Part shown: positions 1-11,684 of the stretch, piece by piece | Layout of the letters: each line of letters opens with the position of its first letter | Position numbering within the stretch: position 1 is the first letter of the stretch | From: Chalara sp. BL73 | Lineage: Eukaryota > Ascomycota > Leotiomycetes > Helotiales | DNA length: 64,000 nt | Assembly: GCA_918026815.1 (NCBI GenBank) | Contig: CAKJVC010000160.1 | Span: 372,001 to 436,000 of the forward strand | Direction of reading: 5' to 3' | Made by a program: the position numbers and the translations under genes | Notes under the pieces: model-generated | What the model was told of the DNA's origin: nothing | Seen by the model: only the letters and a program-made list of their open reading frames with translations | Databases searched by the model: none

Positions 1-666
1 AAAAAAAAACAAAAAAAAAAACTTTGTGCTTTCGGAAAAAAAAAACAACTATTCGTTAGAGTCAAGCTAAAAATATACAACATAACAGCTATAATAAACT
101 TTGAAGCTACTGGAAACTTCGTGTTACTAAATGTAGTAAAACATTTCGAAATATTTATACAAGTTAAAACTGACTTGTACACTTTCACAGTAGCAAACAG
201 TACAAATGCATTATACCGAAATAAACTTGTAAATATTAAAACTACGAAGCTTCGAATAAACACAAGTAACTATATAAAATAGTTACAGTTAAACGTTACT
301 CGGATAAAGCAGCATAAAATTATTTTGGGAATACTATAAATTATAAAGCATAACTTAACAATCAATTAGCAAACAAAACAGCTTGTTTTTAACAAATGCT
401 AATATACAGTCAAGCTTAAGCTATTGACTATTAAGCTAACAAAAAGCAAAAACAAAAAAGTACTATTAAAAAAACTCGACTAAAGCTTACGAAAAGTTTG
501 CGCTACTTTTAAAAAAGAACTAGATTACTTAAACAAAAAATTACATACTAAAAAAGTGCTTAAAAAATATAAAAAGTTCGAAAAGCTGTTTTCGGAAAAA
601 CAAGAACTCGCGACTCTGCCGAAACATAAACTATAGAATTATAAAATACTATTAATTAAAAAAACA

Positions 667-1102
667 GTGCTTTTAAAAAAACCAATTTACTTATTATCCG
701 AAAATAACTTGAAAACGCTTAAAAAGTTTATCGATTTAAGCTTGAAAAAAAAAAAAATCAAAAAATTAACATTACTAGCAAAAAGCTCGGTATTATTTGT
801 GTTTAAACTAAACAAAACCAAAAAATTGTGCGTTAACTATCGAAAATTAAACGATATAACAATCAAGAATTGCTATACACTACTAAAAGCAGACGAAATA
901 AAAAATCGCTTGCAAAAAACTAAAATATTTACACAGCTAAACTTACGAAACGCGTACTATAGTATGCGAATTAAAAAAAGCGAAAAATAAAAAACAGTTT
1001 TCGAAACTCGATACGAACATTACGAGTTTACAGCTATGCCGATAAAACTCACGAATGTTTTTGCTACTTTTTAAAAACTAATCAACAATATTTTTATACT
1101 AT
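667..1102 (+). pseudogene. Gypsy reverse transcriptase, 5' part (outer element)
   Basis: Translation gives the conserved start of a Ty3/gypsy reverse transcriptase: Y(R)KLND, then a run corresponding to QLDLRDAYY but with both Asp replaced by Asn, then a segment resembling YGHYEFTVMPMGLTNAPATF with Gly to Glu/Lys and Pro to Phe changes. The reading stays collinear with the family to position 1102, where the 5' LTR of the inner element starts. The continuation is found at 11685. Substitutions are nearly all of the RIP type. It cannot encode an active enzyme. Confidence 0.9.
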
Positions 1103-1412
1103 TGTGGTGGGGACGATTTTCTTTCCTTTCACACTCTGTCACGTGATACTCATGAGTGGTCAGTCATGTGACCTGAGGAGCATGAGTTGTATATAACCTG
1201 CGCTTCCGGTAGGGAGGCGCATCATCATCAATACAACACACTTTTCCACTTTTCTATATTTTACACCCTTATAAACTATTGACGTTTATCTATTATATAA
1301 AGCTTAGGCTCGCCGGTGCTCTCTCCAGTATGCTACAGCCACCGCTATCACGCTTATAAGTTTTGTGCTAGATCCTGTTGCTGTTCTTGCTCTCAGCATG
1401 TTCCCCGCCACA
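1103..1412 (+). repeat. 5' LTR of inner element
   Basis: 310 bp, starting TGTGGTGGGG and ending CCCCGCCACA. It contains a TATA-like stretch (GTATATAA around 1188), a CACGTG-like site (CTGTCACGTGA near 1137) and several short C+T-rich runs. It matches the 3' LTR along its whole length with about 12 differences by eye, all transitions. Unlike the interior of the element it has a balanced base composition. Confidence 0.93.
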
Positions 1413-4200
1413 TGTATTTTAGTGACCTACGCAAAGAATCAGGCACTCTCTGTAGCAACAGCGAAGCTTATAAACGCGATATGCGGTGCGAGAAAGCAAA
1501 AAAAAAAAGTACCGGCACACCCCCCAAATACGCTTTACTGACGGGCTACTCGATAAAAAGCACTACAGCGATGCTTCTGTAATACAGAAAAGAACGCTAC
1601 AAGCTTCTAAAAAAGCAGCGCGAAGTTTAAAAAGCGTTACAACAGCCTACAAAAACTTATTCAGTTAGTAATCTCTGCCAGCAAGCGACTCTTCTGAACG
1701 ACATCTTAAAAATGAAAGTCAGCGTGCAAACGCTAAAGCCGAGCGCTTGTACAACGTTCAAGAAGTAAAAAGCCCAAAAGTACCGGAATTCAGTACGGTA
1801 ATTAAAGTTACACCAGAAAGCAAAAAGCCACAAAGCTTCGGCATAAACCGAGCTATACGCTAATTAACGGCATAAAAAAGTTCCGTTGAAAAAGTTTCAG
1901 CATAAAAGTTTCGCTAAAAAAGCTTCAAACTCTCGGGCAAAACAATAAACGTTATTAAAGTTTAAGCGTTACAAAAACTTACTACAAAAAAGCTTTTTGT
2001 ACCGCTATCTTTACGTGCTATCAAGTATATAAATTGCTTTAACAGCAACGACTAGTTACATTAACTTTTTTCTCTACGTTTAAAAGCTTTTAACAAAACA
2101 ATCTTTTGCTTATTACTACTGTTACAGCACTTACACTACATACAATGTTTTTTACATTTACAGTTAAAAAGCTTAAAGCAACGCTTGAAAATTTTACTTC
2201 AAGCTTATCCTTCGACAAATCACACAAGCATAAAAAGCCTAAAAAGCAATCGGTTGCTTTTACAAGCTCGGGCCGAGCATATAACCGTGCTTACTTTCAA
2301 TTTATACCGGTACTTAAAAAATATAGCAGTCTTTTTTTCAGCGGTAAAAAAGTTACTGCGTACTTTAAGTTTTTTAACAGAAGCTTCAAAAATCATAAAA
2401 TCCAGAATAACAAGAAAAAAAAAGAAAAAGCAGCAAAGTACGCTTCGGTACAGCTGAAAAAAGAAATTGAACAGCTAAACGAGTACAGTAATTCAACTGT
2501 AACGTAAAAAGCTTTTCAACAGAAACTGTTAAAAAAATATCGGTACAAAAACTCGAAACAACTTTTATATACTATCGCATACTTCAACAAATACGTTAAA
2601 AATTTTAAAACTATCGGTAATCAAAGTCACGTAACACAAAAGCAAATATACTCCTATTGCAAAAAGTTCAACTAAGCGAAATCAAAATGCTTAGAAAAAA
2701 AAGTTATTACAAACAAAATGCTAACGTTTAAGTTTTTATATAAGCTGCTTTATAGTCTGCGAGCAAAAGCTTTTAAATATGCAGCAAAGCCTAAAAAACT
2801 AAGTACTAAAAGCATTAAACTTTACAAAAAAGTTTATAAGTACGTTAAAAACAAATGTGCAGTATTAAAAGAAATAAATAATTTAATACAAAAACAAAAA
2901 ATAAAAAAACTGCTTACAGAGTTTAATAGCTTGGAAATAAACACTCTATTTGTGTTTGAAAAAACTCGCTTAGCAACTTCGGCATTTTCGACGTTAAAAC
3001 TAGAAAAACGCAACAAAGCTGTTTTGTTTTTTGTTAAAAAAAAATTTCTAAAAAACCGTTTAGTTACAGACCAGAAAATAAACAACATTACAAAAAGCTT
3101 AAAACGTTTGCGAATTTTGCAAGTTGTTGCAAAACGAGCTCAGCAAAAAGCTTGAATAGCTAACTTCAACTATTTAAAAAAAGATTATGCTAAAAAATAT
3201 AAAGTCGGCTACGAAAGATTCGCAAAAAAAAAAAAGTTCCGAAATAACAATACTTGCAAATAATGCAAAAATCAGCAATCAAGTAATATAAAACCTTAAA
3301 AGCTTTATAAATATATAAACCAATGCTATAACTACAAAAAGTTTATTAGCTTAAGCGTTATTTATAAGTTTAATAAAAATTACTATATTTGCTTAAAACT
3401 TTAAAAAGCCGAAAAAACTTCAATACTTGTACAGTTTAGTAACGACTTTCTGCGCCGGAACTAAGTTATAGCGCGAACTATTAATACCAAATTTAGCTAC
3501 ATTCCTAAAAATAAAAAACGAGCTTTAAAAAAAAAAGCCCGGTTTAGTAAAAAAAAAGCTCAAGCCAAAAAAAAAAGCATAGTTAACAACATTGAAATTT
3601 ACGTTTGTGAAACTAGCGACATACTAACAAAAACGGAGCTAAGTAATAAAACGAGTGCTTAAGTGCAAAACTTTATTACAAAAAAAGCCGGAATAAAGCC
3701 TGTAAAAGTCAAGCTATTTACCAAAAAAGCAAAGCGTTAAGCATTATATAATTTTAAACTTATACTACAACAAAAGCTTTAAAAGCAAACGAAACACAGT
3801 ATAGTTAAAACACTGCAGCTGAAAACGGTACGTTTTCAGAAAAATTCTTTTAAGAACAAGCCTAAAAAGCCGGAAAAAGCTAGCCTGGAGCGAAAAGCTA
3901 CGAAAGCTCAAAAATTGAAGCTTACTGTAGCGAGTGCGCTGGCCAAACTTAGCTATAGTTATAAAAGTTCGCTGGCAAAACTTATAACTCAGAAATCGAT
4001 TTTTAAAAAATTTACTTTAAAAAAACTGCTGTTGCTAGCAAATCCGGTCTTGCTTTTTAAAAAACGGCCTAAAACTCTAAAAAAAACTTTGAATGCGGAA
4101 ATGAAGCATGCACTTATTAAAGAAAGCATAATAAACTTAAAAGAACTAGTAATTTGCTTTAGTATTAACTTTAATACAACTGCTAAGCAAGCGCTTAAAA
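1413..4200 (+). pseudogene. Degraded gag region of inner element
   Basis: Between the 5' LTR and the protease lies about 2.8 kb of A-rich, stop-riddled sequence with long stretches of Lys-, Ala- and Glu-rich reading on the + strand. This is the position of gag in LTR elements. A possible remnant of a CCHC knuckle (Cys-Tyr-Asn-Tyr-Lys) can be read near 3320-3340, with the second Cys changed to Tyr, but it is too degraded to be sure. No primer-binding site complementary to a tRNA 3' end could be confirmed just after 1412. Assignment rests mainly on position. Confidence 0.5.
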
Positions 4201-4299
4201 AAAGCATTATAAGCTTAAAAAAGCTAGTAAATTGCAGTAAAAGCACGACTGACGTTAGTTTCGGCTTAGTAAAGTTTTATTCGAAATATTCGGAAGTTT

Positions 4300-7200
4300 A
4301 TTTCTTTATGTTAAAAGTTGTTATTACATTAGCAAAGCACTTAAAGCTTGTAAACATTAAAGCTACGCTTAACACAAGCGCCGAAATTAGCTTAATAACG
4401 CTAGAAATTGCGACAAAAATAAACATTCTTATTACTCGAAACGACAATATAGCTTTAAAAACTATTACAAAAAATACGTCGAAATTTGTAAAGTTCGTAA
4501 ACAATTTGCCGATTACTATTAGCAATACAGCTATAAAAACCCGATTCTATATTATAAACTTTCCTGGTTTTAAGCTGATTTTAAGCTTTTTATTTATACG
4601 CAAAGCTAAAGTAGTGTTTTGCTATCTTAAAAATTCTCCTGACAGCTTTGTTTTTGTTTTTATTTAAAACCTAAAAACTGGTTTAATTACTACAGTAAAA
4701 ACAAATACCGAAACGGAATCCGCAAAAAACGCTGTAATGCGTCGAGCTTAAAACACTATCGGAATAATTAAGTCCGATAGTAATAACGAATATACGACAA
4801 ATTCGAAAAACTAGCAATATTTGTAGCTGACTGCGTAGCTATAAATGGCTTTTGTACAACAAACGCAGAAATGTTTCAAAAAAGCTTTCAGCTTGTTCCA
4901 GTGTTTAAAAAACTTAAAAACAAATTCTATTTTTTTAAAAAAAAAAACGAGCTTATAAACAATTCGTAAAACACAAACACTTATTTAGTTTTGGATTTTG
5001 TAAAAACAAAGTTTAACTCTAATTACACGCTTTTTCTTTACAGAAAAAAAGCAACGCGGTACTTTAGCGTAAATACTGTATACAAAACAAAAAACAAAAA
5101 AATCCATTCAGTTAATAAAGCTAACGAAGTAAGCAATACTTCCGGAAGCAAAAAAAACTAGTATAAAAAATTTAAAGCAAAAAACGTTTTTCAAAAACAA
5201 GTTAAAATATATTAAAAACATATTATTCCTAAGTTTTCGGACATTTTTAAAAAGTCAAAACTTACGCTTAAAAAACTAAAAGATTTAAATATCGAAAATA
5301 TGCTGCAATCTGCGAAAAAGAAATTTTTGGAAAAAGTTTTAATTAACAAAAAAAAAGTTTTTGTGTTCGACTAGTCTGAATACGAACAATTTCATAAGAA
5401 TGTATTACTACTTATTGTAATCAAAACAATAAAACACACAATATAGCAAACAGCGAGTTTTCTTATTTCAAAAGCATTAAAATTTTTAGTAGTAAAAATG
5501 TTTAAAAAAAAACTGAATCGCAGCGTGCTGAAGTACTGTAATAAGCTATATCGGAACTTATAGTTTTTAGTTGCTAAAAAAAAGCCCGGTAATTACAAGC
5601 TAATTAACTCGGCAACGTTTATAAATGCTGTTATACTAAAAAACGCGAATTTACTTCTTTTTATCGACGAATTTGCTGATAAGTTTGCAAAGTGTTATAT
5701 TGCAAACTTAGTTGATTTATACTCCGGATATAATCAAATAACGTTACATTTTATTTGCAGAAATATAACAGCATTTTTTACACTACTCGGATTGCTAAAA
5801 TACACAACATTACTTCAAAACACTACAAATTCAGTTGCAAAATGCGTAAAAATTATAATGCTTGTTCTAGCTGCAATTTGTCCTGAAATAGCTGTATTTT
5901 TCTTAAACGACATAAACGTTAAAAGACTTTATACGAATTATAACGGAAAAAAAGTATTGCCCGGAATACGACAGTATATTTTTAAGTATATTTAAAACTT
6001 CAACAAAACGCTAAAACGAATTAAGCGTGCAAAAAGCTTTATAAGCCCTAAGTTTCAATTCTGCAGAAACGAGCTGAATATTGTAAGCTTCGTATACAAC
6101 TCAAAAAAAAAAAAGCTTTTTGCGGACAAAGTCGTTAAAATTATAAACTAAAAAACACTTGAAAACGTTACGAAAACTAAAACTTTTATAAGCTTGTACG
6201 TGTATTTCCGGATTTAAGTAAAAGATTTCGGCACTATTGCGGCACTTATTTACGACTTAATAAAAAAGAGTGTTATATAGTATTAAGATTTTAAAGTCCA
6301 AAAAGTAGCTATAAAAACGCTACAAAACGCTATAGTTACAGCGCCGGTGCTTATCCGGATCGACTATAAGCCGAATGCCGGAGAAATTGTTGTAAAAGTA
6401 AATGCTAGTTTAAATAACTATAGTAGTTACTTAGGCCAAAAAGATCTCGTATTAGGCAAAGTTAAGCCTGCTAAATATAAAAGCGAAACTTAGTCGAAAG
6501 CCGAGCGCAACTACAACGTTACAAAACGGAAGTGCAAAAACGTTTTCAAGATTTTAAAGAAATTACAAGTTTAAATTATTGCAATTTACTTTGTGTTGAA
6601 AACAAATGCGAATGTGCTTGTAGCACAGCTAAATAAAGCCGCTACGGATTACTTAGGAGCCTTAATTATTCGGTAGCTTGCTTAAATACGATTATTTAAT
6701 TTTGAAGTACGATATATGCCCGGAAAACAGCATACAGCCGCTAATGCGCTGTTAAAAAAACTTTTTCACCTTAAAAATACCGACTCAAAAAGCGAAGATA
6801 TTAACGATTAAATACTAACAGAACTAAAAACGTACGAAATATGCTCTGTAAAAACCGAACAAAACATAAGCTTCGAACAAATTGTCGACTTAAAACAAAA
6901 CACTAACTTCAAGCATAAAACAAATCCTGAATTGCGAAGTAGAAAACTAATACTTCAAAAAATAAAAAATAAAATAGCTTTTTTACGTAACGAAAAAATC
7001 GAAATCGAATTAAGCTCGAAAAAACTTAAGTACAAAACACTTATTTCCAGTTTTAAGTACAGTAAAAAATCTATCAGAATAGCGCGTTATTTAACAACGC
7101 TCAGAAAGCCTAAAAACATAAGTGTTCCAGAATTCCGCAAGTTCAAAAAAAAAACACTAAAATATAGCGTTCACGGACGGAAATTGTAGCGCTTGCTAAC

Positions 7201-8300
7201 GAAAAGAATGCTTATTAAACTTGTAGTCGATAACAAGCGAATCCGAAACAAGATTCTTCGAAATGTACACTACTAAAACGGCTATAAAAAAAAAAAAAGC
7301 ACTTATTATAAAATTTTTTAACGATACTTTTAGCACGGCTGCTATAAAAATGTAAAAAACTACGTTAAAACGTGCGAAGAATATCAATTCAAAGCAGCCG
7401 GAAAAAAAAAAAAAGCTATGTACTTTACAGCGTCGAACGAGCTAATAAAAAAATAAGCGATTAATATTACTTATATGCCGGCTCAGAAAAAAAAAAAGTA
7501 CTTAGTTGTAGCCAAAAACGACATAAGTAGCTAACTCGAAACAAAAGCTATTACAAGTAAAAATGCTTTTACAGTTGCACGATTCATTTAAGAAAACGTT
7601 ATTTGCCGCTATAGTATTTTCGGAAAAATAGTTGTAAATAGCGAAAAAAAATTCAAAGAAAAAGTGCTAAAATTACTTTCGAAATAAAAAGTAAACAAAA
7701 TTCAAGTTTCCGTATACTATACTACAGCAAATAAAATAATCGAACGTAGTTACAAAACTCTGAAAAACGTTTTGTTTAAACTAGAAAAAAGCTAAGTTAA
7801 CAATTTAGCAGCTGTTTTATTTGCGGAACGCACTACAGTTTACGGATTTACAAAGTATACACCGTTTTATATAGTATACAGACAAAAGCTTATTTTGTTA
7901 ATAAAATCGAAGTTTTTTACTTAAAAGACTTTTTTTACAAAAAAGATTATAGACCGTTTTAAACTTATTAAGCTAAAAGCGAAGCAATTTTAAATAAAAA
8001 AAAAAGATGTCGAAAAAGCCAAATACAGAAAAACTCGTCGACGGCAAAAAAAAAAAAAAGTTTTTAATGCCAAGCATAAAATCAGAACTAAACTGCTGCA
8101 AAAAAACGACATTGTACTTTGTTATAACTCTGTCAAAAAAATCGATATGTTTTTTAATAAAAAGCTTAACTTCAAGTAGCTAAAGCTATATCAAATACTC
8201 AGCGCTAACAACAACAAAAAGTATTACAAGCTTAAAAAGTTTAAGCTTAACAAAGTAGCCTTAAAAAGAACTTTCTCAAAAAGTAGGCTTAAGCTATTTT
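4300..8300 (+). pseudogene. Gypsy-type pol (protease, RT, RNase H, integrase) of inner element
   Basis: Protease: Asn-Thr-Ser-Ala-Glu at 4371-4385 stands where Asp-Thr/Ser-Gly-Ala-Glu is expected. Reverse transcriptase: about 5640-6130, including NLVDLYSGYNQITL and, at 5900-5911, Phe-Leu-Asn-Asp in place of the FLDD/YxDD catalytic motif. RNase H: about 6340-6740, with readings close to VDASL and ending near 6715-6760 in PGKQHTAANAL, typical of the tether before integrase. Integrase: zinc-binding region about 7190-7400 and core about 7448-7930 (ITYMPA, YLVVAKND, ARFI, ERTTVYG). Every active-site change is G to A. More than twenty stops interrupt it. Confidence 0.87.
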
Positions 8301-11300
8301 TTCAACGAAAAAGTTATTTTTATACGCTGAACAATAAAATAACAAGTAATTCAAGTTCCGAGCCTGACTTTAAAAAGCCTGGAAATATTAAAAAAAAAAA
8401 AAAAAGCAGCCGACAATTCGTTGTTCAACTACTTTATTTAACGAACGCACAAAAAAGCTTATATGCTCGAGTAAATAATTCTGAAAAACTCTCGGACTAC
8501 TAAAAGTTCAAAGCGCTACTAGCCTAAAAGCTTCCTTATAGTAAAAAGAAAGTTTTAGCCGGCACTACAACGAGTTTCAAACCGAGTCGCCGACAGCAAC
8601 TGTTACTAGCTACTACACGTTCCACTTACTAGCTTAACGACGATTTTTTCGACAGTGCTTTTATTTCTGCTTTTCGTAAACCAGAACGCGCACAATTCAG
8701 CACTCCGTTATATAAGTAAAAGTTGTAATTGTAGTTTAAACACTTATAAGTGCAGAAAAAAAAAGCTTTAATAACTATCGCACCGGCAAGCGAAACGCAA
8801 CTTTCAGAAACTTACAAAAATAGTAAAAAAAACAGCAAACTATCTCTAAATAAACTAATTAAGTCAAACAGCCTTTAAAGCCGCATATGCTTCAAAACTA
8901 CAAAAAGCTCTATAAAAAGCCTTTAAAAGCACAGTGAAAAAAATCAAAACGGCCAAAAAAATAAAAAGATTTCTAGCTACTCCGAAAAAAAAAACAAAAA
9001 ATTATTAAAAAAAGCCTAAACGAAATGCAGCTTTTTAGCAAACTCTTTAAAGCCTAAAAAAAAAACGCTAAAGCAGCTACTTCTAGCACTCAACTTGACT
9101 TTAAGCCTGTAAAAATTAATAGCTTAAAAAAAACCTCAAGTTTTAAAACAACTTTACAAACTTCTAACAAGCTTAATATGCCTTAATAACCCGAAAATGC
9201 TTTTATAGCTCACAATCCGGCTTTAGATCCAACAGTTCTAGTAAATCCAGTTTTAGTTCAAAAAAGCTTATTCCGATTCTAAAAGTTCTTATTCTGTAAC
9301 GCTATTAGCTAAAAAAAAACGACAAAGAAATTCAATAACGCTCAGAAATACTTAGCTACAACAAGCCTGAACCGGACTTAGCTTGTTGCTTTCCGAAAAT
9401 AAAATCAAAAATCTACGAACGAGCAATTCCGAGTACTAACAAACAAACAATGCACAAAATGCAAAAGCTTGAAATTCAACTCTGTAGCAATAAAAAACGC
9501 AACGCATTGAACACTTTAAAGCTCGCTTATAAAAGCAAGCTTTCCAGTAAGTAGATTTCCGCTCTCGCCGCCAAAAGCAACCGAAGCTCAACAAACAAAG
9601 TAAACTACAAATAAAAAATCTTATTAACTAAAAAACAATTGCGCGACGTTTAAACCGAACAACTTCAACGCCGCTATTAATAACAACGCGTCGAGCCGTT
9701 TCGAGTAAAGTTCTTTTATAGTCAATCAGTAAAAATACAAGTAAAAAATCGCCGCAACAAAAAAACAAATAGTTCAACGAAAAAGTGTAATAGAAATAAC
9801 AAACACTGCTTTTCGAAAATTAAAACTTATACTGGCAGTGTTTCTCGACTCGAAAAAACAGCAAAAAAACCCGAAAACTGCACAGTAACTGTATTCGAAA
9901 AAAAGAAAGTTAATACAAGCAAAAACGTGCACGTTTTTAAAACTAACCGGTACAGTTTAATCGCAAGTAATCGCGCTAGAATTAAATCCGTCAGGTTTTT
10001 TTAAGCTTACGCTTTTAACGCTATAACTTGCAGTGCTACAGCAACGTTAAAACTATAATATTGTTAAATAGTAAAAATTTGTTACTTTGTTGCTTTGCTT
10101 TATTTCTGAATAACATTTTAATTCGGAGTATAGCTCGAAAGTAAAAAAAAAGTAACTATATTTGTTGTTTTGCTCGAGCTTTAACTTTATTCCTAATTGT
10201 ATAGTTGTTAAAGTTAAAAAAAAGCTATAAGTAACAGTTAGCAATAAAAATTATAAAAAACGATCCGACTTATTTATAGCTTTGCTAGTATTTCAGTTTT
10301 GCTTTATTTACTACGACTTAAAAGTACTACAGCAACGTTAAAAGTGTAACGTCGATAAATACAAAAGCCGCTTACTTTAATATTACACTTTAATACTTTA
10401 TTATAAAATCCGGAAAATTGTTCGAAAAAAAAAAAAGAATAATTGTATTTGTTGTTCTACTCGAGCTTTAACTTTATTCTTAATTGTATAGTTGTTAAAA
10501 GTAGTTAAAAAGCTACAAACAACAGTTAGCAATAAAAATTAAAAAAAAGAATCCGGCATATTTATAGTTTTTGCGTTGCAGCTTCGCTAGCGCAGCTTTG
10601 CTAGCGTTTTACTTTATTTCCAATTATATAGTTGCGAAGTTTACTTTGCTCGATAATTCCTGTTTCTAATACTAGTCAGTAATAAAAACAAGTCAAAAAA
10701 AAGAACGACTTAGCTTTGATTTATATCGACAGCAAGCATAAAGTAAAAAATTAAGTATAAAATAAAAAATTAAGTGTAAAAAAGAAAAAGGATTGTAATA
10801 AAGTTGTAAGTTAATAATAAAAGCAAAAACCGATCAAAAAATCGATCTGCGCAACGACAACGTATTAAAAGCGTTGCAATAAAAAAATACCTTTCGATTC
10901 TTTTATACTAATAGCTTATTTAATTCAATTGTATGCTTAATACAGTCGAGTATAAAAAAATCAGATAAAAAATTGTATAAAAAGCTCGAATAAAAAGTAG
11001 TTGTAAAAAGAAGTCTATTAGAAAATAAACAGTTAGCAATTAATTCTCGCAAAAAATCAAGCAGTTGAATATTATACAAATAATAAATTAAATTCTTATA
11101 ATATTGCTCGAAGAAAATTATAATTATTGAAAATCGAGTTGTTGTTGTTGTTATAAAGTTGTAAATTGAAGAAAAATAAAAAAGAGTAATATAAAAAAAT
11201 CGATATTTTATCGCTAGCCAAGCAAATTAATATTCACTTTCGAAAGTAGAAAGTGAATTACGTGATGCGACGACAATTTATAAAGCAATATCAGAAGAAA

Positions 11301-11374
11301 AAAGCTCGATCTAACTAAACGCAAACCTCTACTGACTAGTGCTCGAGGCGAGCACGTATAAAAGAAAGAACGGA
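8300..11374 (+). other. 3' part of inner element after pol, no recognisable domain
   Basis: About 3 kb lies between the end of integrase and the 3' LTR. The first part (8300-10000) is Lys/Ser/Gln-rich reading on the + strand, full of stops, in which I recognise no domain. The second part (10030-11210) is AT-rich and contains a diverged tandem repeat. The last 150 bases include the purine-rich stretch next to the LTR. The length is more than most gypsy elements have after integrase, so an additional gene or a long non-coding tail is possible; the sequence does not decide. Confidence 0.5.
10036..10640. repeat. Diverged tandem repeat of about 290 bp in inner element
   Basis: The string CTACAGCAACGTTAAAA occurs at 10036 and again at 10327 (offset 291). 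The string TCGAGCTTTAACTTTATT occurs at 10174 and 10461 (offset 287). A shorter third copy of the second block, with TTTTACTTTATTTCCAATT, is near 10605. The copies therefore form two full units and one partial unit, differing by small indels and substitutions. Confidence 0.75.
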
Positions 11375-11684
11375 TGTGGTAAGGACGATTTTCTTTCCTT
11401 TCACACTCTGTCACGTGATACTCATGAGTGGTCAGTCATGTGACCTGAGGAGCATGAGTTGTATATAACTTGCGCTTCCGGTAGGGAGGCGCATTATTAT
11501 CAATACAACACACTTTTCCACCTTTCTATATTTTACACCTTTATAAGCTATTGACGTTTATCTATTATATAGAGCTTAGGCTCGCCGGTGCTCTCTCCAG
11601 TATGCTACAGCCACCGCTATCACGCCTATGAGTTTTGTGCTAGATCCTGTTGCTGTTCTTGCTCTTAGCATGTTCCCCGCCACA
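11375..11684 (+). repeat. 3' LTR of inner element
   Basis: 310 bp, starting TGTGGTAAGG and ending CCCCGCCACA. It has the same length as the 5' LTR, with about 12 transitions between them. It is followed at once by CTAT, the target duplication, and then by the remainder of the outer element's reverse transcriptase. Confidence 0.93.

Larger units (their letters stand above)
1103..11684 (+). mobile_element. Full-length nested LTR retrotransposon, gypsy type (inner element, 10,582 bp)
   Basis: Two 310-bp direct repeats (1103-1412 and 11375-11684), both beginning TGTGGT and ending CCGCCACA, bound this element. CTAT occurs just before the left repeat (1099-1102) and just after the right one (11685-11688), a 4-bp target duplication, or ACTAT if the last LTR base is counted in. 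A purine-rich stretch (about 11361-11374) precedes the right LTR. Inside, protease, reverse transcriptase, RNase H and integrase follow in gypsy order between about 4320 and 8000, on the + strand. The insertion splits the reverse transcriptase of the outer element, whose reading resumes on the right side. All coding parts are destroyed by RIP. Confidence 0.93.
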
